From positions 1 through 26,186 of the forward strand of contig MSJH02000562.1 of the NCBI GenBank assembly GCA_001931875.2: a stretch of 26,186 bases of DNA, given 5' to 3'. The translations under genes and the position numbers were made by a program. The notes under the pieces were generated by a model that saw only the letters and a list, made by a program, of their open reading frames with translations, was not told the DNA's origin and did not search any database. The DNA comes from Byssochlamys sp. IMV 00236 (Eukaryota > Ascomycota > Eurotiomycetes > Eurotiales > Thermoascaceae). This document shows, one piece after another, positions 20,049 to 26,186 of the stretch; the first letter of the stretch is position 1, and each line of letters begins with the position of its first letter.

Positions 20049-20900
20049 TTATGTTTGTGTGAAATGAATAAAAAGGAAAACAATAGGGAGAAGAGGCAAA
20101 AAAAGGAAAAAAAAAGGGTTAGAACTTAACTTTATCGTCTACAGCTCCTGTTACACTGCTTTGTAGTACTTGGCATCATCTTGCAACGTCTTTATAATTT
20201 TGTTTGTACAACTTTAGGATATTCTAGTTAAATGGTCATGTATTTAATAAAACATGTAATCTGTTACTAGGATACTTAAATTGTTGTATTTTTAATATAT
20301 TCAATGTAGTCTGATTAGATGCTTGTGCATATACACTCAGTAGTATGTAACAATGTTGGCTGAACGTTGTTTCACTAATAATGTTCATGTAGTAAACTAG
20401 TCTCGTGTGGCATTGAATTAGGTCTTACACGGCTATAGACGGGGAAATATTGTAACTATATAATATGGATTATGATCTGCGTAAACAATTACTCATACAC
20501 ACACAACGTGAAAAGGTGTATATTCATTGATTTATGTTGTATTTAAGCTTTTATTCAAGTCATACAAATACTCTCTTAATATTGCGGTATTTGGCTTGGG
20601 GCACGCGCCAATAAAAAAATCTACTGTTCAAACCATGGAAAAGTTTACCAGGCTATTCCATATATATATTTATGCATGTATATTTATACACATTTATATA
20701 TATATATATTATATATAAATGCATGTATCATTCATCATTCTCTCATTTTTAATCAAAAAGGATTACGTAAAGAATTAAAGTGTGAACATTGAGCTTTAGT
20801 TCTAGAACAAGCTCTTCGTTTCTCTTTCTCTTCTTTCTCCTTTATGTTACCATCAAAAGGGGGGGCTACTTATGGTTACATTCATTTTACTAGTTGTACT
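20049..20900. other. Intergenic region with AT microsatellite
   Basis: This is the gap between the PTPA stop and the methyltransferase start on the minus strand, so it should hold the methyltransferase promoter. An alternating AT-rich microsatellite (about 20660-20730) contains two copies of ATGCATGTAT, one on each side of the (TA)n core. No gene is recognised. Confidence 0.55.
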
Positions 20901-22174
20901 TTATTGTTGTCTTTGGTCAAAGGGAAATAATGTTCCAAACTTGAAATGCTGAACCACTGGCACTTTCTTCAGTACTTCTGCAATATACATTTTGGTCATA
21001 CCAGTATTCACTTTACTCCATGATAGTAAACTGGCAATGTCATTAAGCATAGGGGAATGTTCAAAAAAGGGTCCTCTTTTAACCTTTGTAAAGAAGAATT
21101 AGTTATCTTTTGTGGCTTCTTTTCGACATTACTTCTAAAATGTATTGAATGCATCTAAAATACATATATTCTCCAGCACATTGATTCACTGTCTCCTTAT
21201 TTAATATAGACTTTGGCTTTAATATCGGGTGATCTAGGTGTGTATAAGAAACTAACTCTGTATATATCATCAACTCTATTTTACCAATCAATTGAGAACT
21301 TCCCCAGACATACGGTAGAAACTGATGATCATCTAGACCCCAGACTCCATGACTGCCTGCAGGTTCCAAGGAATATGTCTTTTGAATCTTACGGACCAAT
21401 TCCAAGTATCTTTTTTTTAAAAATAATTAAAAGCTCAGCCAAGCGTTGGTTCCTATTGAGGTCATGCTTCTTTCACTTACCTTACAAATACTCTTAATAC
21501 AATCGCTTCATAATCGTTCTCATCAAATCCTCCTAATAATGCGATACCAGCTAACCATGCAACAAAACTAAGCTCGTGTCCTGATCCATAATCAATTCTT
21601 GTTGCATTTCCAAATCCATTATTCAAATATTCCGTTAATTCGGGTATAGCTTTATGCATTCGTTCCTGTAAGACGTTCTCGAGTAACTGTCGAGAGGACT
21701 ATAAATATATATATACACATGGTTATTCCCCAAGTTTGTATGAAGAAGAAAAGAAAGGAAGCGGATCTTAACATCAAATGGTTTATGTCTTCTCACAATA
21801 CCTGATTCAATCTATCTACCCATTGTCTAAAGGCTTTGTTGCCAAATCTTTGAGGGTTATCTAAAGGAGGAAAATCATTTAGCCAAGAATCCATCACGTC
21901 AAGCATTTCCAAGATGCGTTGAGTTTGCTACGAAATAAGTTTGAAGTTTCTTTAATGTTGTTCTTCTTTTTCTTACAGGTGAAATAGTGCAAGGATCTGA
22001 AATCTTCTTCTTGTAAGCACTTTCATTCAATAAAGCAATAAATGTCATCAATCTATCAAATGCAATAGATTTCGAAAATATTTCAATATCCTTTTGTTCA
22101 TGAATACGACGCACTGGTTCTGTAGGTTGATAGGTTTCAAGAATATTCTCTAAAGGTGTTATTTTCCCGAGCAT
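20901..22174 (-). CDS. RRD2: PP2A phosphatase activator PTPA/Rrd
   Basis: PTPA proteins (yeast Rrd1, Rrd2) activate PP2A-type phosphatases and have peptidyl-prolyl isomerase activity. The six-exon model is 21977-22174, 21802-21927, 21481-21698, 21285-21409, 21133-21233 and 20901-21083, all in frame, 316 residues. Hallmarks are the N-terminal F-x-K-S-x-A-F-x-R-L region, the [20 protein letters not shown] segment, [36 protein letters not shown] and, near the end, [19 protein letters not shown]. The start at 22174 (MLGKITPL) was chosen because the longer frame to 22315 runs antisense through the first exon of NAA50. Whether it is the Rrd1 or the Rrd2 type is not settled here; the length is nearer Rrd2. 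The start is 73 bp from the divergent NAA50 start. Confidence 0.9.
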
Positions 22175-22247
22175 ATTGCAACAATAATAGAAAGGGAAAG
22201 GATAAATTAAGAACAGTCGTGTTTGTGTGTCTCTTGCTTTTTTTTTC
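22175..22247. promoter_or_regulatory. Short bidirectional promoter region, PTPA/NAA50
   Basis: Only 73 bp separate the start codons of the two divergent genes, so both 5' leaders and core promoters must lie here or overlap the genes. The plus strand ends in a T-rich run directly before the NAA50 ATG. No TATA box is obvious. Confidence 0.6.
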
Positions 22248-22872
22248 ATGTTTATATCTATATCACCAAGAATATCACTAGTTGACGTAACAACAGAAAC
22301 ACTACCTTTACTCATAGAACTACATAAACTGGTATTCCCTGTTAGTTATGGTGCCAAGTTCTTTCAGTTTGTGCTTAATTCAGGAGACTTGGCTAAACTA
22401 GGTAATGTTTAAAAACAATAGAGAAAAGCTGTAGTGTGTTGACCAAACTGTTAGTTTACTATGATAATCAGTGTGCTGGAGCCATATGTTGTAGACTAGA
22501 AAAAACAAGACCAGATGACTATTCAGCACGAATGTACATGATGACACTCGGTGTACTAAAACACTATAGAAACTTGGGACTGGGTATATTGATGCTGTTT
22601 TTATTTCGTTCATTTTACTTATGTTATTATTACTATTACTATTATTGTTATTAGGAAGCATCCTTATAGAGTACATCATGTCCGTGGCTAGTAGAATAAC
22701 ATATCCATTGGTCACCTCTGTCTATTTACATGTTCAAGTTGCCAACGAAATGGCCATTCGGTTCTATTTACGTAATGGATTTCAGATAGAGGCCATAGCT
22801 CACGATTACTACAAGTTGAATGAAAATAGAGATGCTTATGTCTTGTCTCGGCCTGTGATTCGCTATAAGTGA
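22248..22872 (+). CDS. NAA50: N-alpha-acetyltransferase Naa50 (GNAT fold)
   Basis: This GNAT-family enzyme transfers acetyl from acetyl-CoA to the N-terminal Met of proteins and associates with the NatA complex. Exons are 22248-22401, 22455-22583 and 22655-22872, giving 166 residues (human 169). The FPVSYGAKFF segment corresponds to the substrate-binding loop. GAICCRLE is the beta strand before it, and YMMTLGVLKHYRNLGLGG contains the acetyl-CoA pyrophosphate-binding R-x-x-G-x-G. SVYLHVQVANEMAIRFYLRNGF is the family's C-terminal signature, followed by YYKL and DAYVL. Both junctions are phase 1, and the second splits the acetyl-CoA loop. Baker's yeast has a diverged, probably inactive homologue (Nat5); the present protein keeps the catalytic-type motifs. 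Confidence 0.93.
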
Positions 22873-23233
22873 TTGTATACATATGCACGCATATGTATGT
22901 TTATGCAGACACAAGCAAAGAAGAGTTCTCTTCTTTCAATTTTAACTAAAGGTTGCTCATCACATCGAATTAATCTGCGATAATGGATACGCCCAAGATG
23001 TTTCGTGAATCCATCATTAAGTAATGGAAGGCCATGCTATCATGAAGAAAAGGGAGTGCATAAACTCATGATTTAATAAAAATGAATCTCTTAATCATGT
23101 CTTGGTCTTGAAGCTTCATAAATTACTATTACTTTTAGATATGGCTATTTAAAACTACACGACACTGTGACATTTTTATCTCTTTTGCATCGTTTTGGCA
23201 AAAGATGAGTTTCTATTATTTATTTTGTATAAT
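22873..23233. other. Intergenic between convergent NAA50 and BFR1
   Basis: These 361 bp hold the 3' ends of two convergent genes. A short near-palindromic ATGCACGCATATG stretch occurs at 22882-22895. Nothing else is recognised. Confidence 0.5.
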
Positions 23234-24773
23234 TTATTGTTCCTTGTTCTCTTCTTCCTTTTCTTTTTCTTCTTCTTCAGCTTTCAACATGGCTTGAATT
23301 CTTTCTTCTGCCTTCTTTCGATTGGCTTCAGTAGCCTTGGGCTGTTCTTTAATAAAGTGTTCTTTACGTTCTTTTAATTTTTGAAGTGTAGTAGGAATTT
23401 CAGAGATTTTGGTGGGTACTGTGACCTTGATATCAAAGAAGGCTTCCATAGTAGAAAGAGGTAATTTGAGAGCATCTGATTTCTTGGTGTCTTTGACAGC
23501 TTCCTTGTTCTTACCATGCTTCTTTTTGTTATTACCAACAAAGAAGAAGTCATCTTCCTTCTTCTTGATAACCATACCTTCAAATGCATTGGCGATTTCA
23601 CTAGCATTGGAATCAGCAGAAGCATCGTTTTTGTGGTTAGGGCTGAGATAACTTTCCAAGAAGGCAGAGAGGTTATCACAGAGGGCAATTTCATTTTCAA
23701 ATGCAGGCAAGGAAGCCAGCTCAAGTTCTTGCTTGGCAGCTTCTTGGCGTCTTTCATTTTCTTCTTGGACCTTACGAAGTTGCTCCTGTTCCTTCTTCCA
23801 TTCACGTAATTTGCGAATAAACGTGTAGTATTCATCGTTATTTTTGCGATGTTCGTCACGAAGAGTACGCAACTTGTTGTATTCTTCATCTAACAATCCC
23901 TTCAGACGGTTACGTTCATCATAAAGCTTATTACGAGCTTCTCTTTGCTTATTTTGATCTTCTTGAATCGTCTTGAATTCAGCATCAAGTTGCTCATAAC
24001 GATCACTTAATTTCTTGGCTTCAGAATCATCGATATTCTTCTTTAATTCGTCATAAATAGCTCTTTCTCTATTGATTTCGTTCTGTTGTTGGTCAATGTC
24101 TTCGAATGAAAGACGATTACGCTTGAGCAACGAGATTTCTTGAAGCATCTATAAAGTGTCAACTCATAATACGCGTACACTAATGTATACCTTACCTTCT
24201 TTTCCTCAACAATTCTTACACCAGCTTCAATCTTCCTTTCAAGCTCACTAAGAAAAGGATAAGTTGATCAATCATGCCAAGCCATATCATATAAACATAC
24301 GAAATACGAGCATCGACTTCTTCAGTGCTTCTATAAGGGATCTTGCTCTGGAAACCTTTCACGACAGTAACCTAAAAAGTATAAGTATAAATAATATTTA
24401 TAAATTATTACTTACCTTCTTTCTGATAGATTCATTCAGGGCATCCAATTGTTCATAGACAGCCTTACGACTCTTCTTGAGTTCAGCTTGCTTTTCACGT
24501 ATCTCGGCCAATTCAGTCTTGATTTGTTCACGACGAGAGTTATCGCCCTTGGCAGGTAACTTGGCGATCTTATCCTTGACAACATCCTATAATGTAGGGT
24601 TCATCATCTTGTAAGATGATGCTTTTTTTTTGCTTTTTACAACTTACGAATTGCTTTTGAATCTTTTCAATAGAAGCGTTGATGCTTTCAATATTCTTTT
24701 TATATTCTTCCTCATTCGGCTTCTTGACGTGTTCAGGGAGAACAGGAGGAGTAGAAGAAACGACTTGGGTCAT
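23234..24773 (-). CDS. BFR1: Bfr1-like coiled-coil mRNP/secretory protein
   Basis: Yeast Bfr1 is a polysome-associated coiled-coil protein, found as a suppressor of brefeldin A sensitivity, and linked to mRNA binding at the ER and to ploidy maintenance. Five exons (24648-24773, 24416-24586, 24301-24371, 24196-24247, 23234-24148) join to 444 residues (yeast 470). The whole protein is highly charged and helical. Residues about 20-90 are the first coiled coil. The IPYRSTEEVDARI segment, at an exon boundary, is the conserved family signature. A long Glu/Lys/Arg/Gln-rich coiled coil follows to about residue 280. A Lys-rich linker with FFFVGNNKKKHGK comes next, then a short conserved helix (STMEAFFDIKVTVPT) and a Glu/Lys tail. 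The upstream gap (24774-25130) carries a G/A-rich tract on the plus strand. Confidence 0.9.
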
Positions 24774-25137
24774 GTTGGCCTAAAAAAGTTAAAAGGGAGA
24801 AAGAGAGAGAGAAAAAGGGGGTGCGCGGGTAGAAGGGTTGGAATCCAATGGAAACAACCCTCAATTGTAGCGGCTACTTAATTTTTTTTATTGGATTGAC
24901 GAGTTCCAATCCATGCTTAGATGTGAAAAAGAAAAAGAAAAAAAGGGTGATAAAATGTTGTTAATTATTATGTATTTTTTTAATCAATAAAGTCTAAATA
25001 AAAGGGGAGGTTGCATACAGACTTTTCTCTTGATTGCAGATAGTTTCTTTATTTGTACACTATTTCCGGAAATAGATTGCACAGTTGTGCAATCTTTTAC
25101 AAAGGCTCTTTATTTAAGCAAGTTGATAGCTTTGAAT
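24774..25137. other. BFR1 upstream region with paired palindromes
   Basis: This contains the presumed BFR1 promoter, C/T-rich on its coding strand at 24792-24830, and the palindrome pair at 25061-25094 described separately. No gene is seen. Confidence 0.5.
25061..25094. repeat. Two back-to-back palindromes
   Basis: TATTTCCGGAAATA (25061-25074) is a perfect 14-nt palindrome. It is followed without a gap by GATTGCACA and its complement TGTGCAATC around a 2-nt centre (25075-25094). They lie just past the 3' end of the decayed transposase on the minus strand, so they might mark a transposon end, or be a dimeric regulator site for BFR1. Confidence 0.7.
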
Positions 25138-25385
25138 CTGAATAGCGACAGAATCCTTAAAGATCCTCCAAATAATAAATATTATTACAAGTTTCAGTTA
25201 TTCTTGTAGAGTTTCTTCTTTTAATAGTTATTCTCTTCTCATCTTGCTTTTGATCACAGATCAAAAATGATCCATCAGATTAAGCTCTGGGAAGTATGGT
25301 AGTGGATATACATATTCATATCCGCGATTTGCAATTAGCTTCGCAATCCGAATTATGTATAGGAGCATTATACTGATTTTCTGCA
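25138..25385 (-). pseudogene. C-terminal fragment of a Tc1-like DDE transposase
   Basis: Read on the minus strand, the sequence shows an RIAKLIANRGYEYVYPL segment followed by PYFPELN, the fungal counterpart of the PPYSPELNPIE signature of DDE_3 transposases. A stop stands where the family has Trp (DHF-stop-SVIKSK), and after a further stop and a frameshift it continues as ETL then TRITETCNNIYYL. An upstream NAPIH-like motif, which normally carries the second Asp, lies in another frame at about 25350. The fragment belongs to the same broad family as the piece at 8235-8570 but covers the complementary C-terminal half. It is clearly dead. Confidence 0.72.
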
Positions 25386-25751
25386 ATTCTTCTTTAGTGT
25401 AGCCATCATCCAATGTGCTTTTACCACGGTCTTTAATTTTCTTTTGGATTTTGTCTTTGCCTTCACAGCTGTTACTACCACACGTTCCTTGATTCCATGA
25501 GCTGTATTCCGATCATACAGAAACTGGGCACAATGATTGCCAATCAATAAAGCAACACCATATACTTGGCTCTCGATAATGCCGCGAAGCAAGTCAATTC
25601 CCTCCAATACAACTGAGTGATGAATCTGGCAAAGTGCCTGTACAGGATAATTGTAAACGTGGTAAAAGTGCATGCCAGTACGATTCACTTCTCTGATGGA
25701 CTGAGACAAGAGAGGGCGCTGGATGTTTGGTAACGGGTCAGTTTCAGACAT
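25368..25751 (-). CDS. Unrecognised ORF beside the transposase remnant
   Basis: This is a 127-codon open frame starting MSETDPLPNIQR and ending just inside the transposase fragment. I do not recognise it. The first 85 residues look protein-like, with alternating hydrophobic and polar residues and His/Tyr-rich segments. The last 35 are Lys-rich. There is no signal peptide. It may be part of a lineage-specific gene truncated by the transposon, or an exon of a longer gene whose other exons are lost. Its far end could also be in the wrong frame, because an alternative frame runs open into the transposase signature. Confidence 0.35.
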   Translation of the reverse strand: MSETDPLPNIQRPLLSQSIREVNRTGMHFYHVYNYPVQALCQIHHSVVLEGIDLLRGIIESQVYGVALLIGNHCAQFLYDRNTAHGIKERVVVTAVKAKTKSKRKLKTVVKAHWMMATLKKNCRKSV

Positions 25752-26186
25752 GAGAGTCCCTTTGTAAGAAAAGTAATTTCAATCGTCTAGTAGGTCAACA
25801 TCTTCCGGGGGGATCAAGTCAACAATCAATAATGGATTCATTTATTTAACTAGTTGAGGAAAAGAGAAATAAATGAATATATCTGCGATTTGGGCATAAG
25901 AGTATGGTTGTTTTTTAATACAGAGAAATTGTTAAGTGTGAAATAGTTTCAAAACTGCCGTTCAAAACTTTATTAACTTTCAAAAAGGTTGCTTTTCAAC
26001 GCTAAAAGAATTAGTATACATAAACAAATGTGTTATACTTTAAGGCTTAAAATTATATAATCGTTATATATTTCAGTTTATTGATTATTGAATGATAGTG
26101 TGATATGATTTTTGCTACTTTTTCTTTGTTTTTTTTTTTTTTTGGATTTATTACATCCGTGAAGGCATCAACATGAGCTTGGAATA
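25752..26186. other. Terminal AT-rich region, no gene recognised
   Basis: The last 435 bases have no recognisable reading frame. They include a T run of about 16 nt near 26130-26145. Confidence 0.5.

Noticed and set aside
22175..22315. N-terminal extension of PTPA to ATG 22315
   Set aside because: It would run antisense through NAA50 exon 1 and adds no family sequence. The start at 22174 matches the expected beginning of the domain.
1..26186. tRNA genes, rRNA, CRISPR arrays
   Set aside because: No cloverleaf with A/B boxes, rRNA segment or spaced repeat array was seen. A tRNAscan or Infernal run would be decisive.

Overview
The window looks like nuclear DNA of a filamentous fungus. It is AT-rich, its coding exons are broken by many short introns (mostly 47-60 nt, GTAAGT-like donors, CTAAY-like branch sites), and it encodes ATG101, which baker's yeast lacks. 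The transposon remnants and some of the lineage-specific proteins resemble those I associate with Mucorales (Mucoromycota). That placement is an inference from protein resemblance, not a database result. All exon models below were built by hand from reading frame, splice signals and family resemblance.

Layout. 1-1058: no gene. 1059-1970 (+): single-exon, glutamine-rich disordered protein. 2046-2885: intergenic, with an unusual long hairpin around an intron-like loop. 2886-5177 (+): dynamin-like GTPase Vps1. 5263-6816 (+): histidyl-tRNA synthetase with a mitochondrial-type leader. 6914-7572 (-): small unrecognised protein. About 8235-9263 (+): dead chimera of a Tc1-like DDE transposase fragment and a Ty3/Gypsy integrase fragment. 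9609-10851 (+): mitochondrial phosphate carrier. A compact minus-strand cluster follows: ATG101 (10992-11868), folylpolyglutamate synthase (11910-13609) and a CinA/MoCF-type protein (13716-14652). 15053-15930 (-): frameshifted copy of a lineage-specific protein. About 15.9-18.5 kb: gene-poor. 18550-20048 (-): SAM methyltransferase with an N-myristoylation-like start. 20901-22174 (-): PP2A activator (PTPA/Rrd), divergent from NAA50 at 22248-22872 (+). 23234-24773 (-): coiled-coil protein Bfr1. About 25138-25385 (-): a second decayed DDE transposase fragment, next to an unrecognised ORF at 25368-25751.

The intact genes are mostly housekeeping: membrane fission, mitochondrial and cytosolic translation, phosphate import, folate polyglutamylation, autophagy initiation, PP2A control, N-terminal acetylation and mRNP/secretion. 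They do not form one pathway. The accessory material is transposon debris in three places.

I found no clear new multi-gene system. The strongest unusual signal is at the gene-structure level. The phosphate carrier gene can only keep its conserved signature in frame through a 1-nt exon (position 9805) or equivalent stepwise splicing. Other points of interest are two GC-AG introns in adjacent genes, a long hairpin with an intron-like loop upstream of VPS1, and the in-frame transposase/integrase chimera.
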